Below, in pieces: positions 49,680 through 58,488 of a stretch of 64,000 nt of DNA (position 1 is its first letter; every line of letters begins with the position of its first letter). The notes under the pieces are model-generated. The model was not told where the DNA came from, did no database searches, and worked only from the letters and a program-made list of their open reading frames with translations. The stretch is from Nostocoides_A vanveenii (GTDB lineage: Bacteria; Actinomycetota; Actinomycetes; Actinomycetales; Dermatophilaceae). Position numbers and translations under genes: made by a program. The stretch covers positions 1 to 64,000 of the forward strand of contig NZ_BAAAPN010000015.1 of assembly GCF_039531165.1 (NCBI RefSeq). The letters are read 5' to 3'.

Positions 49680-51873
49680 CGGCCCCCGCGCGGTCGGCGC
49701 GCGCCAGGACCGAGGGTGCCCAGATGCGCGAGCCCACGTCATACGAGAAGGCGGGGACCAGCAGCGACCGGACGATCAAGGTGTCGATCAGCACGCCCAG
49801 AGCAACGATGAAACCGATCTGGGCGAGGAAAATCAGCGGCAGCACCGCGAGCGAGGAGAAGGTCGCCGCGAGCACGATGCCCGCCGACGTGATCACCCCG
49901 CCGGTGACTGCGAGCGCCACGAGGATCCCTGGCCTGGTGCCGCGGCGTTGCGACTCCTCTCGCACCCTGGTCATCAAGAAGATCGAATAGTCGATGCCGA
50001 GGGCCACGAGGAAGACGAAGCCGTAGAGCGGCGTCGCCGGGTCCGAGCCGGGGAAGTCGAAGAGGTGGTTGAAGGCCAGCGCTGATGCTCCGATGGTGGC
50101 GCCGAAGGAGACCAGGTTGGCGACGACCAAGATCACGGGGGCGACCAGGGATCGCAGCAACAGGGCCAGCACCACGAAGATCACCAGCAAGGTGGCCGGG
50201 ATGATCACCTTGAGGTCGCGATTGGTGGCATCGAGGACATCGAGGTTGATGGCCGTCGTGCCGCCGACGAGAGCATCCGGCGAGACGGCATCGAGGTCGG
50301 CCCTCAGCCGCTTGACGATCTCGGTAGCCTCGGGCGAGTCGGCGGGCACGGTCAGCACGGCGGTGATGGGCACCAGGCCGTCGATAGCGGCCGGCGGCGG
50401 GGCTCCGCCCCCGAGCCCGATGACGGGATCGGAGACACCCTTCTCGCTGCCGAGCCGGTCGACAACCCCTTGGGCGACGGCCTGGGGGGCGATGATCTGC
50501 ACCGGTTGACCGGCGCCGGCCGGGAAGTGGCGGGCCAAGACTTCACTGCCGGTCACCGAGTCGGTCTTGTTGAGGAACAACTCGGAGGTGGAGACGCCCT
50601 CGGCCTTGAAGGTCGGCAGGAATGCGGCCAGCGCGAGCAACCCGGCGAGGGTCAACACCCACGTCCGCCGCGGGTGGGCGCCCACGAGTTTGGCCACCCG
50701 CCCCCAGATGCCCCGGGTCTCCAAGGCGTCCTCGAGATGGCGGTGGTCGACCTTGGGCACCATCGGCCAGAACGCGCGCCGCCCGATCACCAGGAGTACC
50801 GCCGGCAGGAAGGTCAGCGAGGCGATCATGGCCCCGGCGATCCCGAGCGCACCCACCGGTCCCAGACCCGCGGTGCTACCCAGCTTCGAGAGCATCAGGC
50901 ACAGCAGGCCGAGGATGACTGTGGCCCCGCTGGCCAGAATCGGCTCGACCGAGCCGCGCCAAGCGGACTTCATCGCAACCCAGGTGTCGCTCGTGTCATG
51001 CAGGGCCTCGCGGAAGCGGCTGACCAACAACAGGGCGTAGTCCGTCGCCGCGCCCACGACCAGGATGAACATGATCCCCTGCGACTGCCCCGACAACGCG
51101 ATATGTCCTGCCTTCGCCAGCGGGTACACGGCGAGCGCGGCCAACGCCAGCCCGAAGATGGCGCTCAGCAACACCGCAATGGGCAGGATCGGGCTGCGAT
51201 AGACGATCAGCAGGATCACCAGGACCACGACCAGCGCAACCCCGAGCAGAACGCCGTCGATCCCTTCGAAGATGGTGATGAAGTCGGCGAGCAAACCGCC
51301 CGGACCGGTGACATAACCCGACGTGGTCGTACCGGTCGTGTCCTTCGCCAACTCGGCACGCAGGGCTTTGGCGGCCTCGAAGAGCGGTGAGGTGGAGTTG
51401 ATCGTCTCCGAGGCCTTGTCGGCGTCGAGGTTGACGATGGTCAAGGTCGCCTTGGTGTCCGCGCTCGGGACCGGTCCGACGACCGGCCCAGAGAGAAACT
51501 CGCCCAGGGTGCGCCCCGCCCCGAGTTTCGGCAACGGCAGCTCAGGCACCGCCTTGGCAAAGCCGGACATGGCACCCATGTCGGTCTCGGTCAAGGCACC
51601 GGAACTCTCGGTGACGATCAGAAAGGGCAGCGACGTCGAGTCGGAGAACTTCGCGACCAGATTGGTGACCTCAGTGGATTCGGCACTGGCCGGCAGGAAG
51701 GAGGCGTTGTCGTTCTTCTGCACCTCCGCGAGCTTCCCGACGAGGGGTCCGCCGACGCCGGCGAGCAACAACCACGCCAGCGCGACCAATGCGGCGAGCA
51801 GCCGAGGACGCCGCGACCCCCCCTTCCGCCCGGCGGTCCCCGTCGTGATCCTTGGGGTCGGATTCGTGCTCAT
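49672..51873 (-). CDS. MMPL-family RND transporter
   Basis: Membrane exporter of 733 residues with about 12 helices and two extracytoplasmic loops, the MMPL/RND layout (first TM LLAALVALAWLLLAG; VVGAATDYALLLVSRFRE and FLVALGIDYSIFLMTRVREE in the two repeats). The conserved Asp-Tyr pairs of the proton path (TDYALL, IDYSIF) are present. Members export lipids, siderophores or drugs. ATG 51873 overlaps the esterase stop (ATGA). The neighbours suggest handling of an esterified or lipid-like compound; this is inference. Confidence 0.93.
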   Translation of the reverse strand: MSTNPTPRITTGTAGRKGGSRRPRLLAALVALAWLLLAGVGGPLVGKLAEVQKNDNASFLPASAESTEVTNLVAKFSDSTSLPFLIVTESSGALTETDMGAMSGFAKAVPELPLPKLGAGRTLGEFLSGPVVGPVPSADTKATLTIVNLDADKASETINSTSPLFEAAKALRAELAKDTTGTTTSGYVTGPGGLLADFITIFEGIDGVLLGVALVVVLVILLIVYRSPILPIAVLLSAIFGLALAALAVYPLAKAGHIALSGQSQGIMFILVVGAATDYALLLVSRFREALHDTSDTWVAMKSAWRGSVEPILASGATVILGLLCLMLSKLGSTAGLGPVGALGIAGAMIASLTFLPAVLLVIGRRAFWPMVPKVDHRHLEDALETRGIWGRVAKLVGAHPRRTWVLTLAGLLALAAFLPTFKAEGVSTSELFLNKTDSVTGSEVLARHFPAGAGQPVQIIAPQAVAQGVVDRLGSEKGVSDPVIGLGGGAPPPAAIDGLVPITAVLTVPADSPEATEIVKRLRADLDAVSPDALVGGTTAINLDVLDATNRDLKVIIPATLLVIFVVLALLLRSLVAPVILVVANLVSFGATIGASALAFNHLFDFPGSDPATPLYGFVFLVALGIDYSIFLMTRVREESQRRGTRPGILVALAVTGGVITSAGIVLAATFSSLAVLPLIFLAQIGFIVALGVLIDTLIVRSLLVPAFSYDVGSRIWAPSVLARADRAGADA

Positions 51874-52628
51874 TGCCCCGCTCCCATCACGAAGTCCATC
51901 ACCCTCGGCAGCTGGGCGTCCCACAGCGACCACTCGTGATCTCCAATCCGGAAGTCGGTCGTGACGTCAAGGCCCACGGCTCTCGCGCGCTCGGCAAAGG
52001 CGACATTGCCGTCATACAGGCGATCCTCGGTGCCGCAGCCGATCAGCAGCGGCGGCGCCTGGCCGCGCTCGACCAGCGCCATCAGGTCCTCGGTCGCGTC
52101 GAGGTCGCCGCCGAAGATGCGCCCGGACACCTCTTCCCGTCGCTCGGGTCGCTCCATCAGCCAGCGCAGGTCGAGCGCCCCGGACAGCGATGCGGCCGCG
52201 GCGAAGCGGTCGGGGAAGTTCAGCGCGAGCTTGAGCGCGCCATACCCGCCCATCGACAGCCCAGCAACATAGGTGCGCGCGGGGTCGGCAGTGACCTTGA
52301 CGAAGTTGCCGACGATCCGCGGCAACTCGTCGGAGACGAAATCCCAATAGGCGTGGCCGTGCCGTTCGTTGGCATAGAAACTGCGGTGCACGGCAGGCAT
52401 GACGACAGCCAGCCCACGCTCCGCGGCATACCGCTCGACGCTGGTGTAGCGCAGCCAGGCCGTGTGGTCGTCGGACATCCCGTGCAGGAGGTAGAGCACC
52501 GGGAAATCGGTAACGACCCCCGCGGCCTCGACCCCAACCTGTTCTGCCGTCACCTGCGGGAGCACGATCATCATGGACGTGCCCACTTCCAAGGTCTCGG
52601 CGAAGAAGTCCACCGTCAACAGCGCCAC
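51870..52628 (-). CDS. Esterase (PF00756-like alpha/beta hydrolase)
   Basis: Alpha/beta hydrolase of 252 residues in the esterase D/antigen 85-like family. The nucleophile is Ser125 in GLSMGGYG, the oxyanion region is YLLHGMSDDHTAW, and the catalytic His is in GDHEWSLWD. No signal peptide is seen. GTG 52628 is preceded by GAAAGGGG; the frame is open to 52721 but without a site. It is first in an operon with the MMPL transporter and LLM oxidoreductase. Family members hydrolyse or transfer acyl groups; the substrate is unknown. Confidence 0.88.
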   Translation of the reverse strand: MALLTVDFFAETLEVGTSMMIVLPQVTAEQVGVEAAGVVTDFPVLYLLHGMSDDHTAWLRYTSVERYAAERGLAVVMPAVHRSFYANERHGHAYWDFVSDELPRIVGNFVKVTADPARTYVAGLSMGGYGALKLALNFPDRFAAAASLSGALDLRWLMERPERREEVSGRIFGGDLDATEDLMALVERGQAPPLLIGCGTEDRLYDGNVAFAERARAVGLDVTTDFRIGDHEWSLWDAQLPRVMDFVMGAGQ

Positions 52629-52720
52629 ACGCAGCCCCTTTCTCGACTGCGCCCACCCTACGGGCAGCCACCGACAGCGGCCGATAAGGAGCGGGCGGTG
52701 CGCACCGGGCGGGAACGGCA

Positions 52721-52726
52721 TACCGT
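52721..52726 (+). promoter_or_regulatory. -10 element of lipB, leaderless type
   Basis: TACCGT (TANNNT) lies six bases before the lipB ATG with no ribosome-binding site between. Confidence 0.45.
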
Positions 52727-52732
52727 CGGTGC

Positions 52733-53473
52733 ATGCGTTTCGAACACCTCGGCTTTGCGCCCGACTTCGTCGATTACGAGCAGGCGTGGGAACACCAGCG
52801 CGCGGTTCACGCGCAGGTCGTCGCGGGCACGCTCCCTGACACCGTTCTGCTGCTCGAGCATGCGGCCGTCTATACGGCGGGCAAACGCACCGAGCCCCAC
52901 GAGCGGCCGTTCGACGGAACGCGGGTCATCGACGTCGACCGGGGCGGCAAGATCACCTGGCACGGGCCGGGGCAGTTGGTCGGCTACCCGATCGTCACGC
53001 TCCCGGACCCGATCGACGTGGTCGCCCACGTGCGCCGGCTCGAAGAGGTCATGATCCGCACGTGCGCCGACTTCGGCGTCGCGGTCGAGCGCGTCGCGGG
53101 CCGAAGCGGCGTGTGGGTGCGCGCCGACGAGCGCGGCCCGGACCGCAAACTCGGGGCCATCGGGGTGCGCGTGAGCCAGCGAGTGACGATGCACGGTTTT
53201 GCGCTGAACGCCGATGCCGACCTGGCGTGGGCGGACAATATCGTCGCCTGCGGGATCGCCGATGCCGGCGTCTCCTCGCTCACCATCGAAGCCGGTCGCC
53301 CGATCACGGTCGCCGACATCCTGCCGTATGCCGAGGCCCACCTCACCGAGATGCTCGCCCTCGTACCGCTCTCGGCGGCCTTCGCACCCGCGTCGTCCGC
53401 CGGGACGGATGGATCTGAGGACGGCCCGGCCCCCGCCACCCCGCTCGTCCCCAGGCCCGTCTCAGTCGCCTGA
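52733..53473 (+). CDS. lipB: Lipoyl(octanoyl) transferase LipB
   Basis: Enzyme of 246 residues that moves octanoate from acyl carrier protein to lipoyl domains. Catalytic Lys139 (KLGAIGVRV) and Cys173 (IVACGIAD) are present, with the substrate-binding GGKITWHGPGQLVGYPI. A Pro/Ala-rich tail of about 25 residues follows the conserved core. It precedes lipA by 64 bases, giving the full lipoate synthesis pair. Confidence 0.96.
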   Translation: MRFEHLGFAPDFVDYEQAWEHQRAVHAQVVAGTLPDTVLLLEHAAVYTAGKRTEPHERPFDGTRVIDVDRGGKITWHGPGQLVGYPIVTLPDPIDVVAHVRRLEEVMIRTCADFGVAVERVAGRSGVWVRADERGPDRKLGAIGVRVSQRVTMHGFALNADADLAWADNIVACGIADAGVSSLTIEAGRPITVADILPYAEAHLTEMLALVPLSAAFAPASSAGTDGSEDGPAPATPLVPRPVSVA

Positions 53474-53524
53474 GCCGAGGTGTACCGGGAGCCACGCACG
53501 GCCGGGGGCGCCGGCATACGGACG

Positions 53525-53530
53525 TAGGCT
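53525..53530 (+). promoter_or_regulatory. -10 element of lipA, leaderless type
   Basis: TAGGCT stands seven bases before the lipA GTG (spacer GGGGCCC), with no Shine-Dalgarno. It is identical in sequence and spacing to the glgX element. Confidence 0.5.
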
Positions 53531-53537
53531 GGGGCCC

Positions 53538-54569
53538 GTGACGATCGCCCCCGAAGGACGCAAGCTGCTGCGGGTCGAGGCACGCAATGCCGAGACGCCC
53601 ATCGAGCGCAAGCCTGCGTGGATCCGCACCACCGTCAAGATGGGGCCGCGATTCACCGAGATCGACAAGATGGTCAAGGGCGAAGGCCTGCACACCGTCT
53701 GCCAGGAAGCCGGCTGTCCCAACATCTTTGAGTGCTGGGAGGATCGCGAGGCGACCTTCCTCATCGGTGGCGACACCTGCACGCGGCGCTGCGACTTCTG
53801 CGATATCGCGACCGGTCGCCCGCAGCCGCTCGACCCCGATGAGCCGCGCCGGGTCGCGGAGTCCGTGAAGTCGATGGGGCTGCGCTATTCGACCGTCACG
53901 GGCGTGGCGCGCGACGACCAGCCCGACGGCGCCGCCAGCCTGTTTGCCGCAACGATCCGCGCCATCCACGAGCTCAACCCCAACACCGGGGTCGAGATCC
54001 TGCCGCCGGACTTCGGTGCCCGCCCGGAGTTGGTCGGGCAGGTCTTCGACGCCCGGCCTGAGGTCTTCGCCCACAACCTGGAGACGGTGCCCCGGATCTT
54101 CAAGCGCATCCGTCCCGCCTTCACCTATGACAAGTCGCTGCGGGTGTTGTCGATGGCGCGCACGGACGGGCTGGTCACCAAGTCCAATCTCATCCTCGGG
54201 ATGGGCGAGCGTGAGGACGAGATCGCCCAGGCGATCGCCGATCTGTATGACGCGGGGTGCGACATCCTGACCGTCACCCAGTATTTGCGGCCGTCACCGA
54301 ACCACCACCCGATCGACCGGTGGGTCAAGCCGGAGGAGTTCGTGCACTGGAGCTCGGTGGCCGAGGACATGGGCTTCAAGGGGGTCATGGCCGGGCCGCT
54401 GGTGCGTAGTTCCTACCGGGCGGGGCGGCTGTGGGCGAGCGCGATGACCAAGTGGGGACGCGTCATACCGGCTCATCTGACGCACCTGGCCGAAGGGCTG
54501 GACGCGCCGGCACGCCAGGAGGCGTCGGCGCTTCTCGCGCGTGGGCTGAGCGGGACCGCCACGACGTAA
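53538..54569 (+). CDS. lipA: Lipoyl synthase LipA
   Basis: Radical SAM enzyme of 343 residues inserting two sulfurs into octanoyl groups. The auxiliary cluster cysteines are Cys55, Cys60 and Cys66 (VCQEAGCPNIFEC), the radical SAM cluster Cys81, Cys85 and Cys88 (CTRRCDFC), and the C-terminal RSSYRAG serine motif is present. GTG 53538 is the start that gives the normal length. It works directly after LipB. Confidence 0.97.
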   Translation: MTIAPEGRKLLRVEARNAETPIERKPAWIRTTVKMGPRFTEIDKMVKGEGLHTVCQEAGCPNIFECWEDREATFLIGGDTCTRRCDFCDIATGRPQPLDPDEPRRVAESVKSMGLRYSTVTGVARDDQPDGAASLFAATIRAIHELNPNTGVEILPPDFGARPELVGQVFDARPEVFAHNLETVPRIFKRIRPAFTYDKSLRVLSMARTDGLVTKSNLILGMGEREDEIAQAIADLYDAGCDILTVTQYLRPSPNHHPIDRWVKPEEFVHWSSVAEDMGFKGVMAGPLVRSSYRAGRLWASAMTKWGRVIPAHLTHLAEGLDAPARQEASALLARGLSGTATT

Positions 54570-54572
54570 ACT
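54567..54572 (+). promoter_or_regulatory. -10 element of the DUF4191 gene, leaderless type
   Basis: TAAACT lies seven bases before the ATG at 54580 and overlaps the lipA stop codon. There is no Shine-Dalgarno. It allows transcription independent of lipA. Confidence 0.55.
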
Positions 54573-54579
54573 GCGTCGC

Positions 54580-55305
54580 ATGGCCACCAAGGACGCCGCC
54601 GAGGCGCCGAAGAAGAAGCGCAACAACCCGTTCAAGCAGATCGCGACGGTCTTCAAGGCGGTCAAGGCCATCGACCCGACCATCACCTGGTGGGTGATGG
54701 GGGTCTTCCTCGGCGTCCTGGGGGTCTTCCTCCTGATCGGGCTGCTGCTCAACCACTGGATCTACTTCACGATCATCGGCTTGCCGCTGGCCGCGCTCGC
54801 CGCGATGATCGTGCTCTCGCGACGGGGTGAGCGGGCGGCCTTCGGGCAGATGGAGGGCAAGGTCGGTCAGAGCGCCGGCGCCCTGTCGACGCTGCGCAAG
54901 GGCTGGTATTACGACCAGGAGCCGGTGGCGGCGGACGTCGCTCGCCCGCAGGAAATCGCCAACGCCGCGGTCGTCTTCCGTGCCCTTGGCCGCCCGGGCG
55001 TTGTGCTCCTCGGCGAGGGCCCGTTGCCGCGCGCCAAGAAGCTGGTCGAGAAGGAAGTCAAGAAGGTCAACCGGGTCGCCCCCGGTGTGCCCGTGCACAC
55101 CTTGTATGTCGGCGACGGCGAGGGCCAGATCGGCGCGCGCAAGATCACCCGGACCTTGGCCAAGCTCAAGCCCGTGCTGACCAATGACGAGATGGCCACG
55201 GTCAACCGCCGCCTGAAGTCGATCCCGAGCATCCGCCAGGGCATCCCCGCCGGCATCGACCCCACCAAGGTCCGCATGGACCGTCGCTCCCTGCGCGGCC
55301 GCTAA
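54580..55305 (+). CDS. DUF4191 membrane protein
   Basis: Protein of 241 residues with a basic N-terminus (APKKKRNNPFKQIATVF), two adjacent transmembrane helices (WWVMGVFLGVLGVFLLIGLL and FTIIGLPLAALAAMIVL), and a soluble C-terminal domain rich in Lys/Arg. It matches DUF4191, an actinobacterial family usually encoded right after lipA. The conserved linkage suggests a role tied to lipoate or the membrane, but none is established. Confidence 0.88.
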   Translation: MATKDAAEAPKKKRNNPFKQIATVFKAVKAIDPTITWWVMGVFLGVLGVFLLIGLLLNHWIYFTIIGLPLAALAAMIVLSRRGERAAFGQMEGKVGQSAGALSTLRKGWYYDQEPVAADVARPQEIANAAVVFRALGRPGVVLLGEGPLPRAKKLVEKEVKKVNRVAPGVPVHTLYVGDGEGQIGARKITRTLAKLKPVLTNDEMATVNRRLKSIPSIRQGIPAGIDPTKVRMDRRSLRGR

Positions 55306-55410
55306 GGGCGCCAGAGCGCCGCCCGTCGCCAGCGGCCGGTGACACGCGCCCGCGGGCGAGCATCCGGCATACGGGCGGGCTGTCTCGGACGGCGAGACGA
55401 GCGGGATCAC

Positions 55411-55448
55411 GTAACACGCGCGAAACAGACGGGTGACTATCGATTAAT
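55411..55448 (+). promoter_or_regulatory. GlnR-type nitrogen control site upstream of glnA
   Basis: GTAAC-6 bases-GAAAC-6 bases-GTGAC-6 bases-TTAAT, with half-sites at 55411, 55422, 55433 and 55444 in an exact 11-base rhythm. The first two match the actinobacterial GlnR consensus GTNAC-N6-GAAAC, the third matches GTNAC and the fourth is degenerate. A -10 TATGTT follows at 55459-55464 without a good -35, as expected for an activated promoter. Confidence 0.75.
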
Positions 55449-55519
55449 CCGGCACTCGTATGTTGGGCCCAACGCATGGGCGAGCGTACGCGCCCACTCA
55501 CCCCGCACAGGAGGTTTTC

Positions 55520-56944
55520 TTGTTCAGCACCGCTGACGACGTGCTCTCCTACATCAAGGAGAACGACGTCAAGTTCGTCGACATTCGCTTCTGCGACCTG
55601 CCCGGCATCATGCAGCACTTCAACGTGCCCGCCGAGAGCCTCGACGAAGACTTCTTCACCGTGGGACAGGCCTTCGACGGCTCCTCGATCCGTGGCTTCC
55701 AGGCCATCCACGAGTCCGACATGAAGCTGCTCCCCGACGTCGCGACCGCCTTCATCGACCCCTTCCGGGTCGAGAAGACGCTGGTCATGAACTTCTCGAT
55801 CGTGGACCCCTTCACCGACGAGCCTTACAGCCGCGACCCGCGCAATATTGCCGCGAAGGCCGAGGCCTACCTGAAGTTCACCGGCATCGCCGACACCGCC
55901 TACTTCGGCGCCGAGGCCGAGTTCTTCCTCTTCGACGACGTGCGTTTCAAGACGTCGGCGAACGAGTCCTTCTACTACCTCGACTCCAAGGCCGCCGTGT
56001 GGAACACCGGAAAGGTCGAGGAGGGCGGCAACCTCGGCTACAAGCCGCGGATGAAGGGCGGCTACTTCCCCGTCTCCCCCGTCGATCACTTCGCCGACAT
56101 CCGCGACGAAATCTGCCTCAAGCTCAAGGACGTCGGCCTGACGGTCGAGCGCTCGCACCACGAGGTCGCCTCGGGTGGGCAGCAGGAGATCAACTACCGC
56201 TTCAACACGCTGCTGCACTCCGGCGACGACATGATGAAGTTCAAGTACGTCGTCAAGAACACCGCGTGGCACAACGGCAAGTCGGCCACCTTCATGCCGA
56301 AGCCGGTGTTCGGCGACAACGGCTCGGGCATGCACACCCACCAGTCGCTGTGGAAGAACGGCGAGCCGCTCTTCTACGACGAGCGCGGGTATGGCGGCCT
56401 GTCCGACATCGCGCGCTGGTACATCGGCGGCCTGCTGAAGCACGCCCCCGCGGTCCTCGCCTTCACCAATCCGACCGTCAACTCCTACCACCGCCTCGTG
56501 CCGGGGTATGAGGCGCCCGTCAACCTGGTCTACTCCGCCCGCAACCGATCGGCCTGCATCCGCATCCCGATCGCGGGCGCGTCGCCGAAGGCCAAGCGCA
56601 TCGAGTTCCGTATTCCGGACCCCTCGTGCAACCCCTACCTCGCCTTCGCCGCCCAGCTGATGGCCGGACTCGACGGGATCAAGAACCGCATCGAGCCCCC
56701 GGAGCCGGTGGACAAGGATCTCTACGAGCTGCCGCCGGAGGAGCACGCGGAGATCAAGCAGGTCCCCGGCTCGCTCGGTGAGGTGCTCGACGCGCTTGAG
56801 GCCGACCACGAGTTCCTGCTCGAAGGCGACGTCTTCACCCAGGACGTCATCGACACCTGGATCGAGTACAAGCGCAAGAACGAGATCGACCCGATCCGTT
56901 TCCGCCCGCACCCGCACGAGTTCGAGATGTACTACGACATCTGA
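55520..56944 (+). CDS. glnA: Glutamine synthetase, type I
   Basis: Dodecameric glutamine synthetase of 474 residues, making glutamine from glutamate, ammonia and ATP. Visible are the beta-Grasp N-domain (FVDIRFCDLPGIMQHF), the metal-site FGAEAEFFLFD, the ATP-site NGSGMHTHQSLW (within FGDNGSG), and the adenylylation loop DLYELPPEE with Tyr402. The start is TTG 55520 with AGGAGG at 55509-55514; this gives the standard length, whereas the open frame begins 20 codons earlier. It is regulated by a GlnR-like site and probably by adenylylation. Confidence 0.97.
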   Translation: MFSTADDVLSYIKENDVKFVDIRFCDLPGIMQHFNVPAESLDEDFFTVGQAFDGSSIRGFQAIHESDMKLLPDVATAFIDPFRVEKTLVMNFSIVDPFTDEPYSRDPRNIAAKAEAYLKFTGIADTAYFGAEAEFFLFDDVRFKTSANESFYYLDSKAAVWNTGKVEEGGNLGYKPRMKGGYFPVSPVDHFADIRDEICLKLKDVGLTVERSHHEVASGGQQEINYRFNTLLHSGDDMMKFKYVVKNTAWHNGKSATFMPKPVFGDNGSGMHTHQSLWKNGEPLFYDERGYGGLSDIARWYIGGLLKHAPAVLAFTNPTVNSYHRLVPGYEAPVNLVYSARNRSACIRIPIAGASPKAKRIEFRIPDPSCNPYLAFAAQLMAGLDGIKNRIEPPEPVDKDLYELPPEEHAEIKQVPGSLGEVLDALEADHEFLLEGDVFTQDVIDTWIEYKRKNEIDPIRFRPHPHEFEMYYDI

Positions 56945-56964
56945 TCGCGCCTGCGATGTCCGGC

Positions 56965-56998
56965 AAGGGCTGGGGGAGCAACCGCTCCCCCGGCCCTT
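56965..56998 (+). terminator. Hairpin terminator of glnA
   Basis: AAGGGCTGGGGGAGC pairs with GCTCCCCCGGCCCTT (15 bp, one mismatch, AACC loop) 20 bases after the glnA stop codon. Confidence 0.85.
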
Positions 56999-57048
56999 GC
57001 TGTGCGTCGTGCATTGGTAGCGGCAGACACCTGTCCAACTGCTATCGC

Positions 57049-57554
57049 ATGACCGGCGCACCGCCCCAAGCCCACGAAGCGATCTACGCGACGTGGCTTA
57101 CGCTCGGTGGTGCGACCAAACCACGCACGGCTAATGGGGTGGCCGCGGTGGTCGAGGCCGGCGAGACTGCGGCAGTCGCCCATGGAATCGGGGACTTCAT
57201 TCCTGCCACATACGACGTCATCGTGTCAGAGCGCAAGACCACGCGTATCCCTGGCGTCAGACTGCGCATTCGCACACTGACCCGCGAGGACGTGATTCCG
57301 TTGACGGGCTACCTTGCCTGACCGTCGAAAGGACCGTCGCCGACCTGGTCGACCTCCGCATTGACGAGTCACTGGTCGTCGACGCACTGGGCGACGCTGT
57401 GCGGAGCAACAAAGTACGTTCGCGCCAACGGCTGGACGAGTCGCCGATTTCGGTCGCACGCCGTCGAAAGCTCGATGGGCGCGAGTTCTCGGCCACCCTA
57501 CTCGAACGCGCCGGGATCCATCCCGAGGCGTGGCGCGATGGCCGAACCGCTTGA
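57049..57554 (+). pseudogene. AbiEi-type antitoxin, truncated and frameshifted
   Basis: Two frames together give the middle and C-terminal parts of an AbiEi antitoxin of the type IV AbiE system. HEAIYATWLTLGGATKPR to VRLRIRTLTREDVIPL ends at a stop (57321). Directly after, in another frame, TVERTVADLVDLRIDES leads to FSATLLERAGIHPEAW, ending at 57554. The N-terminal winged helix is missing. It overlaps the start of the toxin remnant by 17 bases, as intact pairs often do. Confidence 0.75.
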
Positions 57555-58488
57555 GCCCTATCACGATTGGCCATCTCTTGAACTCGCGATCAAAGCTGCC
57601 GCGCGCAAGTCCGCTGCGAAGGCCGGCCCAGGAGTGAGCGCCGCGACCGTCGACGCGAGATTCGCCAAGCGCGATTCGACAGATTCCTCTCACGCGTCTT
57701 CGCCAATGGTGAAGCCTCCGGATGCTCAAGGGTGGGATAAGCGTGCTGGCGCGGGTGCCTCGGTCGCGCACCACCAGAGATGTCGACCTCGCGGCGCTAA
57801 AGGCTGTCCATCTTGATGGGGCCGAACGCGCGCATACCGAGCTTGTATCCGTCGATCCGGGCGACCAGATCACCTTCCGCTTGATCCGTTCCATCCCCAT
57901 TGGCAGGGGTCAAAATCAACCCGGCGTGGCCATGCGTCGCTACGTATTTACTTGCATGGACGCCGACACCGATATGCACGTGGAGACTGTCGACGTCGTC
58001 ATCGGCCCGGCCCCCGATCGGCGCGGTGGAGGTCGTGGAACCAGCCAACCGGCTCTACCCGCGCCGACCGCTCACCACTCATCCCTATCGGCTCTACCCG
58101 ATGGTCGATCAGATCGCCGACAAGGTCTGCGCCACGATGGAAACCAACTACCCAGACCGACGACGTAGGAGCCGAGTCAAGGACCTGGTCGATTTGGTCG
58201 TCTTCGCCCACACCCAACGCGTGGACCTCGACGTGTTGCGCGTCGCGATTCATGCCAAGAGGCGCATGAGTGGGATCGCGGCCTTCGGCCACCTCGACAT
58301 TCCTCCCGCCTGGCACGGCACTTACGCTGCCACAGCCACGGGCCGTCCCGACCGCAGAGCGCCACACCGCCGAGAGCGCGGCCGCCTTGACTGCGGCGTT
58401 CATCGATCCCGCACTCGACAGCGACGCGCCGTCGGCCATCTGGAACCCAGTGGCTCTGGCCTGGGAGTCCGGTCCGACGCGAATCTGA
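57538..58488 (+). pseudogene. AbiEii-type nucleotidyltransferase toxin, multiply frameshifted
   Basis: Pieces of an AbiEii/AbiGii toxin occur in order in changing frames: DWPSLELAIKAAARKSAAKA at the ATG 57538, then RFDRFLSRVFANGEASG, then LKGGISVLARVPRSRTTRDV (from about 57722, holding the nucleotidyltransferase-type D-V-D motif), then MVDQIADKVCATMETNYP and SRVKDLVDLVVFAHTQRVDL, and lastly AAALTAAFIDPALDSD, ending at 58488. At least four frame changes are needed, so it is inactive. The order and spacing equal a full-length toxin of about 310 residues. Confidence 0.78.
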
